Source of the DNA: JADLEX01 sp964586775
Lineage (GTDB): Bacteria > Lernaellota > Lernaellaia > JACKCT01
Assembly: GCA_964586775.1 (NCBI GenBank)
Contig: CAZPJD010000174.1
Location: forward strand, 1 to 44,418
DNA: 44,418 nt
Direction: 5' to 3'
Shown: positions 19,007 through 27,226 of the stretch, piece after piece
Numbering within the stretch: the stretch's first letter is position 1
Layout of the letters: every line of letters starts with the position of its first letter
Position numbers and translations under genes: made by a program
Notes under the pieces: model-generated
What the model was told of the DNA's origin: nothing
Seen by the model: only the letters and a program-made list of their open reading frames with translations
Databases searched by the model: none

Positions 19007-19050
19007 TCGGCGAAAGCACTTCTATTCCGTCTCATGGAGGGCGAAGCGGC

Positions 19051-19061
19051 GGATATTCTTG
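19051..19061. promoter_or_regulatory. Third copy of the AAGAATAT motif
   Basis: GGATATTCTTG, read on the minus strand as CAAGAATATCC, repeats the core of the neighbouring inverted repeat about 50-60 bases upstream of the predicted sigma-54 start. Confidence 0.45.
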
Positions 19062-19083
19062 ACGATTCAGCCCCGCTTCGATT

Positions 19084-19099
19084 TGGCGCGATCCCTGCT
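19084..19099 (+). promoter_or_regulatory. Sigma-54-type promoter of the DUF3347 gene
   Basis: TGGCGCGATCCCTGCT has GG-N10-GC spacing and differs from TGGCACG-N4-TTGCT at only two conserved positions. The predicted start is near 19110, and AAAGGAG precedes the ATG at 19147. Confidence 0.68.
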
Positions 19100-19146
19100 A
19101 TGGATCGGCACGGTCCCGCACCGGGCCTTCGCCGAAAGGAGACATC

Positions 19147-19641
19147 ATGAAATTCGGAATGATCGCGACCGTCGCGCTGGTTCTCGTCGCGGCTTTCGTC
19201 GCCGCCGCGCATGCCTCTCAGGAATCCTTCGATCAGCAGATGAACCTCGTGCTCGTCGAGTACCTCAAGATCGGCGACACGCTCGCGTCGGACAATATGG
19301 ATGGCGTCGCGGCGGCGGCGGGCGCCATCGTCACCCTTTCGGCTAAGCTGGACGCCTCGAACGTCGAATCCGGCCACGCGAAGCACTATCAGGGGATCGC
19401 CCAAAAGGTGCCCGAGGCGGCGAAGAAGCTGCAAAGCGCGGCGGACATCGCGGCGGCGCGCAAGGCCTTCGCCGAACTCTCGAAGCCCATGGTCATGTGG
19501 GTCGAGCACCAATCCGCGAAGCCGGCGACGGTCGTCTACTGCTCGATGTATCCGGGTTCGTGGCTGCAAAAGGGTCAGAGCATCCGCAACCCGTACTACG
19601 GATCGAAGATGCTCACGTGCGGCGAGGTCGTCGGCAAGTAG
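19147..19641 (+). CDS. DUF3347-like periplasmic protein of the metal-efflux regulon
   Basis: A 164-residue exported protein. A signal peptide (to about residue 23, ending AHAS) is followed by a helical domain and a C-terminal motif VVYCSMYPGSWLQKG...NPYYGSKMLTCGEVV. That ending (two Cys, two Met, SWLQ, NPY[FY]GSKML.CG) is the mark of DUF3347 proteins, which are found with or fused to CusB-type adaptors and are thought to bind metal. It is divergent from the two-component genes and carries its own sigma-54-type promoter with the same upstream motif as cusCBA. I infer a periplasmic copper or silver binding accessory. It is convergent with znuB, 6 bases apart. Confidence 0.78.
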   Translation: MKFGMIATVALVLVAAFVAAAHASQESFDQQMNLVLVEYLKIGDTLASDNMDGVAAAAGAIVTLSAKLDASNVESGHAKHYQGIAQKVPEAAKKLQSAADIAAARKAFAELSKPMVMWVEHQSAKPATVVYCSMYPGSWLQKGQSIRNPYYGSKMLTCGEVVGK

Positions 19642-19647
19642 AGCCCG

Positions 19648-20496
19648 TCACGCGCGCTTGGGCGCGAGTCTGCGGACGAGCGCCACGACGAACGCGGCGG
19701 CCGTGAAAGCGGCCGCCGTCGCCGTTTGCGACGCGCCCACGGGAAACTGCGTCGCGAAGGCGAAGACGAATCCGGCCACTCCCGCGAGCGCGCCGATGAG
19801 CGTGGCCAGCGCGAAGTTGGCCGAGAGCCGATCCACGAGCATCAGCGAGGCCATGGCCGGGAGCGTCGAGAACGCGAAGACCGGCATCGCGCCCAGCGCC
19901 CGCGCGCTCACGCCCGCCATCACTCCCACCGACAGCAGAACCAGAAACGAAAGAAGGTTGGTCGGTAAACCGTGCACCCGCGCGGTGAGGGGGTCGAACA
20001 CCGCGAAGGTGATCCCTCGATACCACCATAGATGAACGGCAATCAGCGCGAACGCAACGAGCGCGACGACGGTCAAATCCACCGGACGCACGAGCACCGC
20101 ACTGCCGAAGAGAATGGCGTGGATGTCGTGCGCCTCCTGCGTGATGCGATCGCCGACGAGCACGGCGATTCCGCCCGATGCCGCGAACACGAGGCCGACG
20201 ACGCTCTCGCGCGAAAGACGAAGACGCGAGGTGTCGAGCGCGAGCGCAAACGTCGCGAGCAGGGCGAACGCCGTGGCGCCGAACATGGGATCGACGTCGA
20301 ATCCCAGATGAATTCCCGCGTAGAACGCGAGCGCGACGCCCAGGCCCGCGGATTGCGTGACCGCGGCGCTGACGAAGACGACTCGTTTGAGCACGACGTA
20401 AACGCCCAGAAACCCGAGCGCCGCCCCCGCGATCGCGGCGCACAGGATCGATTCGCGAAAGACGCCGTAGGCTTCGACCAACTGTGCGGCGTTCAT
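19648..20496 (-). CDS. znuB: ZnuB-type metal ABC transporter permease
   Basis: A 282-residue integral membrane protein of the ABC-3 (zinc/manganese) permease family with about eight hydrophobic segments. Typical stretches are GFLGVYVVLKRVVFVSAAVTQSAGLG near the N-terminus and HAILFGSAVLVRPVD in the middle. The start at 20496 forms an ATGA overlap with the ATPase gene; the longer open frame is Arg/Gly-rich and not family-like. It imports zinc (or manganese) delivered by the ZnuA-type binding protein. Confidence 0.9.
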   Translation of the reverse strand: MNAAQLVEAYGVFRESILCAAIAGAALGFLGVYVVLKRVVFVSAAVTQSAGLGVALAFYAGIHLGFDVDPMFGATAFALLATFALALDTSRLRLSRESVVGLVFAASGGIAVLVGDRITQEAHDIHAILFGSAVLVRPVDLTVVALVAFALIAVHLWWYRGITFAVFDPLTARVHGLPTNLLSFLVLLSVGVMAGVSARALGAMPVFAFSTLPAMASLMLVDRLSANFALATLIGALAGVAGFVFAFATQFPVGASQTATAAAFTAAAFVVALVRRLAPKRA

Positions 20497-21257
20497 GACG
20501 CTTCCTTCGCACAGTCGTCTCCGACGACCTCGACCGTGCCGTACCTCCGCTGATACTCCGGCGCGGCGAGCACGTCCTCGGGCGCCCCATGCACCACCGC
20601 TTGATGATCCGGATCGAGGAAGAGAACCTGATCCGCGCACTCACGGGCGATGCCCATGAAGTGGCTGACGACGACGATCGTCACGTGATGTCGCCGCCCG
20701 TAATCGCGCAGCCGCAGGAATGCCTCGCGCTCGGCGACGGCATCCATCGCGGCGGTCGGCTCGTCGAGAAACGCCACGTGCGCGCCCGATGCGAGCAACC
20801 GCGCAAACAGTACGCGCTGCTTCTGACCTTCGGACAGGTCGCGAAACACGCGATGCGAAAGGTGCGCGACCTCCATCTCGGCGAGCACCTCGTCGCGCGC
20901 GCGCCGATCTTCGACCGAGGGTATCGGTCGCGAGAAGTTCCAGCCGCGCAGCCGCCCCCACAACACCAGTTCGGCGACGCGGACCGGTAGCATCGGTTCG
21001 AGGCTCATGACCTGGGGCATATACGTCAGACGCAGGTCGTCGCGGCCTCGCCGCGCCTCGCCGCCGACCGCGGGCAGCAAGCCGAGCAGCGTCTTCATAT
21101 ACGTACTCTTCCCCGAGCCGTTGCGGCCGACCACGGCCCAGAACTCGTCGGCTCCGACGTCGAGGTCGATGGGCGGCAGGAGCGCCCTGCCGCCGTGCCC
21201 AATGCGCAATCCGCGACACGCGATCAGCGGCGCGGCGTTAATCGGCGCTGCGTTCAA
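20493..21257 (-). CDS. znuC: ZnuC-type metal ABC transporter ATPase
   Basis: A 254-residue ABC ATPase with Walker A GRNGSGKST, Q-loop MPQ, signature LSEGQKQRV, Walker B VAFLDEP and a switch His in VSHFMG. The N-terminus has a short repeat (NAAPINAAP). It energises the permease encoded downstream with a four-base overlap. It overlaps the end of the upstream lipoprotein gene by about 20 bases, so the operon is tightly coupled. Confidence 0.92.
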   Translation of the reverse strand: MNAAPINAAPLIACRGLRIGHGGRALLPPIDLDVGADEFWAVVGRNGSGKSTYMKTLLGLLPAVGGEARRGRDDLRLTYMPQVMSLEPMLPVRVAELVLWGRLRGWNFSRPIPSVEDRRARDEVLAEMEVAHLSHRVFRDLSEGQKQRVLFARLLASGAHVAFLDEPTAAMDAVAEREAFLRLRDYGRRHHVTIVVVSHFMGIARECADQVLFLDPDHQAVVHGAPEDVLAAPEYQRRYGTVEVVGDDCAKEAS

Positions 21258-22104
21258 CGGCGACCTCCGGTTCCAGCTCGAGGACTTTTTCGCTCAGGTG
21301 ATCCGAGAGGGTTTCGCCCTCGTGCTCCGACGGCTGCGCGCCCAGATCGATCGCGCCATCGGTCACGGCAAACGTTGCCCAATCCAGATCGTCCAGCAGG
21401 TCGGGACCGAGCGTCACGTCGATGGTGATGTCGATGTTCGGTCGCTTGTCGCGGTCGACGACGAGATCCACCGCGCGCGAGATGGCGTCGTCCGACGCGG
21501 ACTCGATGTCGATGAACCACTGACGCGGCGCAGTCAGCGTTTCGTCCCCGATTCCGCCGCGTACCTCGCCGGAAAGGTGAAGTCGCGTTGGCGAGATGGT
21601 GAGTCGAGAGATGTTCGCGGCCGGGAGTTCGCAGCCTTCGTCACACGCCAGATCGCGCGCATCCGATTTTTCCAGATCGAACTCGCCGACCGGCAACGTG
21701 ACGACGGCCGAGTACGATGCGGCCTCTCCGCCGCCCGCCAGTGCCGCCTCGATCTCCTCGTACGGGACGAGTTCGCCGGATTCGCTGTGGCAATGCCCGC
21801 CGTGGCAGAGCGTGTAGCCGGCGGGGGGATTCGCGGGATCGAAGGTCGCGGACTCGCCGGACGCCGACGAGGCAAATTCCTCGAGCGCGATGCGATCAAA
21901 TGCGAAGGTCGCCTCGTCGAGGCGAATCTCGTAGCTGTTGTTCAGGCGCTGCCAACCATCGCCCGCGTCGCGGTCTTCGGGAACCGACCACGTCGCGCTC
22001 ATCGACACGTTGAGCGTGGCGAATCCAAGGCCGTCTTCAAACGTACAGGAGACGCCAACCAGCGCCAGGAGCAGAAGCGGGAGTGCCTTCATGGTGCCCG
22101 TCAT
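21238..22104 (-). CDS. Lipoprotein with CHGGHCH cluster, member of the zinc uptake operon
   Basis: A 288-residue lipoprotein I do not recognise as a named family. The signal peptide ends in VGVSC (Cys20). The mature part is predicted beta-rich. It carries a compact Cys/His cluster at residues 100-106 (CHGGHCH, within GYTLCHGGHCHSESG) and a second Cys pair (ACDEGCELP), both suited to zinc binding. The ATG at 22104 makes an ATGA overlap with the znuA stop, and the end overlaps znuC, so it lies in the core of the uptake operon. I infer a periplasmic or outer-membrane zinc-binding accessory that feeds ZnuA. No enzyme motif is visible. Confidence 0.7.
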   Translation of the reverse strand: MTGTMKALPLLLLALVGVSCTFEDGLGFATLNVSMSATWSVPEDRDAGDGWQRLNNSYEIRLDEATFAFDRIALEEFASSASGESATFDPANPPAGYTLCHGGHCHSESGELVPYEEIEAALAGGGEAASYSAVVTLPVGEFDLEKSDARDLACDEGCELPAANISRLTISPTRLHLSGEVRGGIGDETLTAPRQWFIDIESASDDAISRAVDLVVDRDKRPNIDITIDVTLGPDLLDDLDWATFAVTDGAIDLGAQPSEHEGETLSDHLSEKVLELEPEVAVERSAD

Positions 22105-23018
22105 GCGCCGCCTCCCTTCAGCGCCGACTCCATGGCGCCGACCATCGCCTCGATGCGCTCGGCGTAAGTCTGATCCGCTTCGACATTTGCCCCCGCCGTA
22201 ACGGCGACGACCTTCAGCCCCGCCTTCTCGGCGATGGTCTGCGACGTGCGCGCGGGGTAGTACGATTCCTGAATCAACAGCTTCGCTCCGTTCGACTTCG
22301 CCGACTGGATCACGGCGAGTACGTGCTGCGGACTCGGGGGAATGCCCGGCTTGGGCTCGACGTGCTCCACCGTTTGCAGGCCGAGCCAGTTTTCGACGTA
22401 CACGAAGGATTTGTGATAGGTGACGATTCGCGCTCCCCGCCACGGCTCCATCCGTTTCGTCCACGCCTCGATCTTCGCGCCAAGGTTTTTTCGGAACGCT
22501 TCGAGCCCCGAGGCGAACTGCGTCGCGTGCGCGGGATCGACCTCCTGCAGCTTCGCCGCGATACCTGACGCAACGGCCATTGCGCGGCGCGGATCGTAGA
22601 GATAGTGCGGATTTCCGCCGGGGTGGATGTCGCCCATGGCGCGCTCGATCTTTTGCGTCGGCACGTCGAGCAGTTCGACGAACTTCGAGCAGTCCAGATT
22701 CCCCTTCGCGCCCGATTGAATCGCGGCGTTGCGCGACCCCACGATCAACGTCGGCAGCCAGCCGACCTCGAGTTCCAGTCCGACGTGTACGAGCAGGTCG
22801 GCCTTCGCGAGTTTGAGCGCCAGATTGGGTTTCGCGTCCACGAAGTGCGGGTCCTGCGTCGGCGCGGCAAGCGAAACGACGCTGACCGACGAGCCGCCGA
22901 TCTCCCGCGCGATCGCGGCAAGGTCGGGGACCGTCGCGACGACGTTCAACTCCGCGTGCGCCGCGGACGAGACGACGAGCATGGCGAGCGCGAAAATTGC
23001 GATGAATGATCCTCGCAT
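22101..23018 (-). CDS. znuA: ZnuA-type metal-binding protein of an ABC transporter
   Basis: A 305-residue cluster A-I solute-binding protein with a Sec signal peptide ending SSAAHA. Four metal ligands are visible in the expected places: His58 (QDPHF), His138 (GGNPHYLYDP), His202 (TYHKSF) and Glu251 (QESYY). The charged His-rich loop of E. coli ZnuA is absent. Zinc or manganese are the usual cargoes; the operon companions favour zinc. It lies 9 bases after the porin-like gene. Confidence 0.88.
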   Translation of the reverse strand: MRGSFIAIFALAMLVVSSAAHAELNVVATVPDLAAIAREIGGSSVSVVSLAAPTQDPHFVDAKPNLALKLAKADLLVHVGLELEVGWLPTLIVGSRNAAIQSGAKGNLDCSKFVELLDVPTQKIERAMGDIHPGGNPHYLYDPRRAMAVASGIAAKLQEVDPAHATQFASGLEAFRKNLGAKIEAWTKRMEPWRGARIVTYHKSFVYVENWLGLQTVEHVEPKPGIPPSPQHVLAVIQSAKSNGAKLLIQESYYPARTSQTIAEKAGLKVVAVTAGANVEADQTYAERIEAMVGAMESALKGGGA

Positions 23019-23027
23019 GGGTTGCTC

Positions 23028-24245
23028 CTAAAACGCGTGGGCGCCGTGAGCGCCGATTGCGACTTCGAGGGCCAAAAACACGGCGTCATGATCCTTCTCG
23101 AACCACTCGGCCATGTCGTGCGAATACTGGAGACGCAGGCGGGAGAACTCCGTCGGCCACCACGTGACATTTCCGCTCACGCGCGTTCGGGGATCCGTCC
23201 ACAATGGGTCGAGCGGATCGACCACGTCGTCGCCGTTCGCGTTGACCGTCGAACCGCCCAATTCGTAGCGGCCCGCCGTCGCCCAGCGCTTGGCAAATCG
23301 CCACATCAGGTAGGCGTAACCGCCGTGATCGACGAGAACGTCGTCCGGAATCTGCCGTCGCCGGTGCATCCACTCGGCCTGTAACGCCACGAGCTGCGGG
23401 CTGTTCGCGGAGATCGGGCGATACTTGATGTAAAGATCCGTCCCGTAGATCTCGGTGCGATTGCCGCGACCCGTCGGATTCGGCCCGAACGCGCCGGACA
23501 GTCCCCACATCATCGACCAGTCCGAACCGAGCGGGAAAAACTGCTTGATCGCGGCGGTGTCCTGAAAGTCGCCGAGGTCGCGAACGCCCAGATCCTCGGC
23601 CCCGTAGAAGCTGCGCGCGGTGGCCTCGCCCGTCGCCTCGGTCATTGAGCCGACGATTTCGACGTACCAGGGCAGCGGCATCAGGATCGATGTTTCCACG
23701 CCGAGCCCGCGATTGCCTTCGCCGCCGAAATACCGGCCGACGACGATCATCTGATCGACGAAGTCCCATGTGTGCGGGTGCGTGTTGTTGATGCGCCCAA
23801 AGCGCGTCAGGAACTGCCCCGCGCGAACCTGCAACCCGGCCGGCAAGCCGAGTGTCGTTGCGTAGGCTTCCTCGATCTCGACGCCGAACTGGCTGAACAC
23901 GATGTTCGCATCGAATCGGAAATACGAATCGACCGTCGCGCCGAGCGCCATCTCGAGTTGCTGAAGGTTGAAGCCCCTCTTCTGCGGATCGTGACCGCCC
24001 GCCTGTTGCGGCTCGGTCGTGTTGAACCACGCGGCGGCGAAATCGCCGATCAGCGCGAGGTCCGGATTCAGGGATTGGACCAGTGCCCCCGCCGACGAGG
24101 CAACGCCGGTCGCGGGAACGGGAACGCTCGCCTCCGCCTGATCGGCGGCGAGCGCCTTTTCGATCTCGGCCGCGTCGTCATCTGCCGCGATGGCGGGGAC
24201 GGGCAGGAGGAGAATCAACGTGAGATACACCGCGTGCCTACGCAC
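23028..24245 (-). CDS. Porin-like outer-membrane protein of the zinc uptake operon
   Basis: A 405-residue exported beta-barrel-like protein. A signal peptide (LLLPVPAIAA) is followed by an acidic Ala-rich segment. The rest is a series of amphipathic strands with aromatic girdles (FNLQQLEMALGATVDSYFRFD, LQVRAGQFLTRFGRIN, FSRLRLQYSHD) ending in Phe, the usual outer-membrane assembly signal. The last residues GAHGAHAF contain two His. Such short barrels without a TonB plug occur next to znu genes and are sometimes annotated as zinc-regulated receptors. The GTG at 24245 is preferred because AGGA lies five bases before it; the ATG at 24335 has no ribosome site and adds a non-signal extension. Confidence 0.72.
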   Translation of the reverse strand: MRRHAVYLTLILLLPVPAIAADDDAAEIEKALAADQAEASVPVPATGVASSAGALVQSLNPDLALIGDFAAAWFNTTEPQQAGGHDPQKRGFNLQQLEMALGATVDSYFRFDANIVFSQFGVEIEEAYATTLGLPAGLQVRAGQFLTRFGRINNTHPHTWDFVDQMIVVGRYFGGEGNRGLGVETSILMPLPWYVEIVGSMTEATGEATARSFYGAEDLGVRDLGDFQDTAAIKQFFPLGSDWSMMWGLSGAFGPNPTGRGNRTEIYGTDLYIKYRPISANSPQLVALQAEWMHRRRQIPDDVLVDHGGYAYLMWRFAKRWATAGRYELGGSTVNANGDDVVDPLDPLWTDPRTRVSGNVTWWPTEFSRLRLQYSHDMAEWFEKDHDAVFLALEVAIGAHGAHAF

Positions 24246-24330
24246 TCGAATCCTGAACAAGCTCGTCCTCCATTTCGCTCCGCATTTCGCGGCGGTGTCG
24301 GCAGTCGATGGAATGGCATGATCGATGGGT

Positions 24331-24351
24331 CGCATCCGATCGACGGATGCG
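24331..24351. promoter_or_regulatory. Inverted repeat upstream of the porin/znu genes
   Basis: CGCATCC-7-GGATGCG, perfect seven-base arms, lies about 85-105 bases before the GTG at 24245. It is not followed by a T-run, so an operator (for example for a Zur-type repressor) is more likely than a terminator. Confidence 0.3.
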
Positions 24352-24413
24352 GTGCGAATGCGGGCCGCCCGCGCCGCCTATGAGCGCGCGGAACCGGCGT
24401 CAAACGGGAGCGA

Positions 24414-24764
24414 TCAGGCTTGCGGAGGAGCTCGAGGGAGAGCGGGGAGGACAATTCGCCCGGTAACGGAGTTTGGCTTCGCATCGACGTTGGGATCGGA
24501 AACCGCCGATGCGCAGCCCAACGTCGTCGCTGCCGAGCTGATCGACTGCGCGTGAGCAATGGCTACGCACAGCGGGCACAGGTCGGTGTCGTGCGCATGC
24601 CCGGCGTTGCCAACGGACGGAAGACCGAATGCGTCGCCATGGTCGTGGGTGACGCCCGACGACATGGCCGGATGCCACGCGGCGAGCGACATGCCGAATA
24701 GCACCGCGAAACACAGGACGACGTGAATCGCCCGGTGGTGCGTCGGTGGTTTCGGCGTTCGCAT
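24414..24764 (-). CDS. Small exported His/Cys-rich protein preceding the zinc operon
   Basis: A 116-residue protein with a hydrophobic N-terminal segment (residues 13-29, AIHVVLCFAVLFGMSL). Next comes a short region rich in possible metal ligands: THDHGD (39-44), GHAHD (55-59) and CPLC (63-66). This His-then-CxxC plan resembles DUF2946-type small exported proteins, but I cannot confirm the family. The ATG at 24764 is supported by GGAGCGG. It is the first gene on the minus strand before the porin and znu genes, about 170 bases upstream, so a zinc- or copper-related role is inferred. Confidence 0.55.
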   Translation of the reverse strand: MRTPKPPTHHRAIHVVLCFAVLFGMSLAAWHPAMSSGVTHDHGDAFGLPSVGNAGHAHDTDLCPLCVAIAHAQSISSAATTLGCASAVSDPNVDAKPNSVTGRIVLPALPRAPPQA

Positions 24765-24820
24765 GGTCCGCTCCGGTGTTACGTCGTATGATCTACCATG
24801 CCTGCCAAGTGAGATGCAAC

Positions 24821-24832
24821 CCAACCGGTTGG
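24821..24832. promoter_or_regulatory. CCAACCGGTTGG palindrome in the divergent promoter region
   Basis: A perfect 12-base palindrome lies 57 bases upstream of the small His/Cys protein and about 76 bases before the divergent GH31 gene. It is a candidate operator; the regulator is unknown. Confidence 0.3.
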
Positions 24833-24908
24833 CGCGAAGCGTGCCGTTCGTTGACCCCCCGCCGTATGGATGCGAAAACGACATCGCTTCGATTGGACGG
24901 GGCTCCCC

Positions 24909-27047
24909 ATGACGAAACCCTTTCGTTGGTCAAACACGAACGCAACTCGATTCGCGTTGGTCGTCTTCTTGTCGGCGTTTCTGCTCGCCTCGTGCGCGGC
25001 GGATGACGACGACGATTCCGCGGAATCGGTTGACGACGATGACGACGATACGCGGCCGGAAACGATCTACGATGAGCCGGCGTCGGGTTGGTCGATCGTC
25101 CGCGTCAACGACACCGTGGAGATTCGAAACGGAGCACGCCTGCTCTACACGCTCGTCGGCGCCCAGATGCTGCAATTCACGCCCCGCTCCTCGATGACCT
25201 TCGGTGTCTTTCACCTGTGGGGCGAGGACGAAATCGCGCGTGAACTCGAATTCGAGGTCGTCGGCGGCAATTTGTACCTGATCGACGGATCGGAGCGCAT
25301 CGGCCAGGTGCTCGCATCGCTCACCGACGGCGGGAATCTGCGTTTCGAGATCGTCGTCACCGAGGCGCGTCCGTCGCAGGGGATCCGCCTGCGTTTCGCG
25401 CTGTGGCCGGGCGACCGGATTTGGGGTTTCGGCGAGCAGTACAACTTCATCGACCTGCGCGGCCATGTCGTTCCGATCTGGGTGCAGGAACAGGGCCTCG
25501 GGCGCGCGGCGAATCCCGCGTTGCCGTTTCAGGGTTCGCTCACGAATACCTACTTTCCCATGCCGTGGACCTTCGACCCACGCAAGGGCAAGGGGATGCT
25601 GCTCGAAAACACCGAGTACAGCGTCTTCGATCTGGGCGCGACCGACGCGCGAAGCTTGCGCCTCGACGTGTGGAACGGCCGCCGCGCGTCGCTCGTGTTC
25701 ATGTCCGGACCAAAACCCGCCGACATCGTCCGCGAGTTGACGGACGAGGTCGGAAGGCCCGCAACGCGCCCGCCCGACTGGGCGTTCGACGGCGCGTGGA
25801 TCGCCTCTCAGGGCGGCACCGATGCCGTGCGCGACCGCGTGGACGCGGCGATCGAAGCGGGCGTGCCGGTCTCAGCGGTTTGGGTGCAGGACTGGGTCGG
25901 CCTGCGTGACTTCGGACTCGAAAACTTCGGCGTGAAGTATCGCTGGGTACACGACGACACGCTGTATCCGCATCTCGACGACCTGATCGCGGACCTGGGT
26001 TCGCAGGGCATCCGGTTCCTCGGCTATTTCAATCCCTTCGTCGTGCCCGGGTACGATCACTGGGCCGACGGCATCGAGAACGGCTTCGTCGTGCGCGACG
26101 ACTCCGGAACGCCCATCGTTTTTCTCATCAGCACCTTTTTCGGCGGCCTGCTCGACGTGACGAACGACGACGCCATCGCATGGTTTCAGGGCTACGCCCG
26201 CGACGCTCTGGAGCTGGACATGAAGGGCTGGATGGCCGATTTCGGCGAGTGGCTGCCGTATTTCAGTCGACTCGCGAATGGCCAAGCGAGCGCCGAGCAC
26301 AACCGTTATCCCACGCGTTGGCACCTGGCGAACCGCGACCTGCTCGAAGCGGCGTACGACGACGACTTCGTTCTGCTGACGCGTAGCGGATTCACCGGCG
26401 AGCATCGCGTCGCGCAAATCGTCTGGGCCGGCGATCAAGAAACGGATTGGTCGGCGACGGATGGGTTGCCGACGGTCATCACCGCGGGGCTCTCGGCGGG
26501 ATTCGCGGGCATCCCCTATTTCACGCACGACATCGGCGGGTTTTCCGGCGGACCACGCGAAAAGGAACTGATGCTGCGCTGGATCGAGCTCGGGGCCTTC
26601 ACGCCCTTCATGCGCACGCACGACGGTCTGAAGAAGCTCGACAACCATCACTTCGATTCCGACGCCGAAACGCTCGCGCACTTCGCGCGATTCGCGAAGA
26701 TCCACGCGGTTTTGGGCGACTATTGGAAGTCGCTCGCCGAAGAGGCGACGCACTCGGGCTTGCCGATCATCCGTCATACGGCGCTCGTCGATCCCGATTG
26801 GGACGAATCATACGACGCCCATCGCCAGTGGATGCTGGGCGACGATCTGCTCATCGCGCCGGTCATCGCGAAGGGTGCGCAAACCGTCACCGCCGCACTG
26901 CCCGCCGGCGAGTGGGAACACGTGTTCACCGGCGAATCGTTCGCAGGGCGACAGATCGTCACGGTGGACGCGCCGATCGGCGAGCCGGCCGTCTTCGTGC
27001 GCAAGGGTCGGCTGACCGCCGAAGTCGAGGCGATCCGGGGCTTGTAA
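24909..27047 (+). CDS. GH31 glycoside hydrolase lipoprotein with Asp-rich linker
   Basis: A 712-residue exported glycosidase. The lipobox LLASC (Cys29) is followed at once by an Asp-rich linker (residues 31-48). Then come a beta-sandwich domain and the GH31 barrel. The nucleophile is Asp444 in GWMADFGEWLP and the acid/base is Asp509 in VWAGDQETDW; FTHDIGGFSGGP follows. These stretches look most like the YihQ-type (sulfoquinovosidase) branch as I recall it. However, the Arg that reads the sulfonate in that branch is not clearly present (Lys in GVKYRW), so alpha-glucosidase-type substrates remain possible. It acts at the cell surface or in the periplasm. The ATG at 24909 gives the signal peptide; an earlier ATG at 24870 does not. 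Confidence 0.85.
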   Translation: MTKPFRWSNTNATRFALVVFLSAFLLASCAADDDDDSAESVDDDDDDTRPETIYDEPASGWSIVRVNDTVEIRNGARLLYTLVGAQMLQFTPRSSMTFGVFHLWGEDEIARELEFEVVGGNLYLIDGSERIGQVLASLTDGGNLRFEIVVTEARPSQGIRLRFALWPGDRIWGFGEQYNFIDLRGHVVPIWVQEQGLGRAANPALPFQGSLTNTYFPMPWTFDPRKGKGMLLENTEYSVFDLGATDARSLRLDVWNGRRASLVFMSGPKPADIVRELTDEVGRPATRPPDWAFDGAWIASQGGTDAVRDRVDAAIEAGVPVSAVWVQDWVGLRDFGLENFGVKYRWVHDDTLYPHLDDLIADLGSQGIRFLGYFNPFVVPGYDHWADGIENGFVVRDDSGTPIVFLISTFFGGLLDVTNDDAIAWFQGYARDALELDMKGWMADFGEWLPYFSRLANGQASAEHNRYPTRWHLANRDLLEAAYDDDFVLLTRSGFTGEHRVAQIVWAGDQETDWSATDGLPTVITAGLSAGFAGIPYFTHDIGGFSGGPREKELMLRWIELGAFTPFMRTHDGLKKLDNHHFDSDAETLAHFARFAKIHAVLGDYWKSLAEEATHSGLPIIRHTALVDPDWDESYDAHRQWMLGDDLLIAPVIAKGAQTVTAALPAGEWEHVFTGESFAGRQIVTVDAPIGEPAVFVRKGRLTAEVEAIRGL

Positions 27048-27130
27048 TCGACTGCGCCCCGCCAGGTACCGATCTGGACAAGTTGACGTACCGCCGGACC
27101 TCTTCGCGGTTCCATGGCTTTGCAACGAGA

Positions 27131-27159
27131 TTGACGCGTCCGTCCGTATCGATTATCCT
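27131..27159 (+). promoter_or_regulatory. Sigma-70-type promoter of the fused glycyl radical enzyme gene
   Basis: TTGACG (27131-27136) and TATCCT (27154-27159) are separated by 17 bases. Transcription would begin near 27166, about 60 bases before the ATG at 27227, which is preceded by GGAGGG. Confidence 0.55.
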
Positions 27160-27226
27160 ACAATCGAGTCGGCGTCCGACCACCACGTCGCCGCCGAGCG
27201 CGCGAACGTTCCCGACGGAGGGCCGC

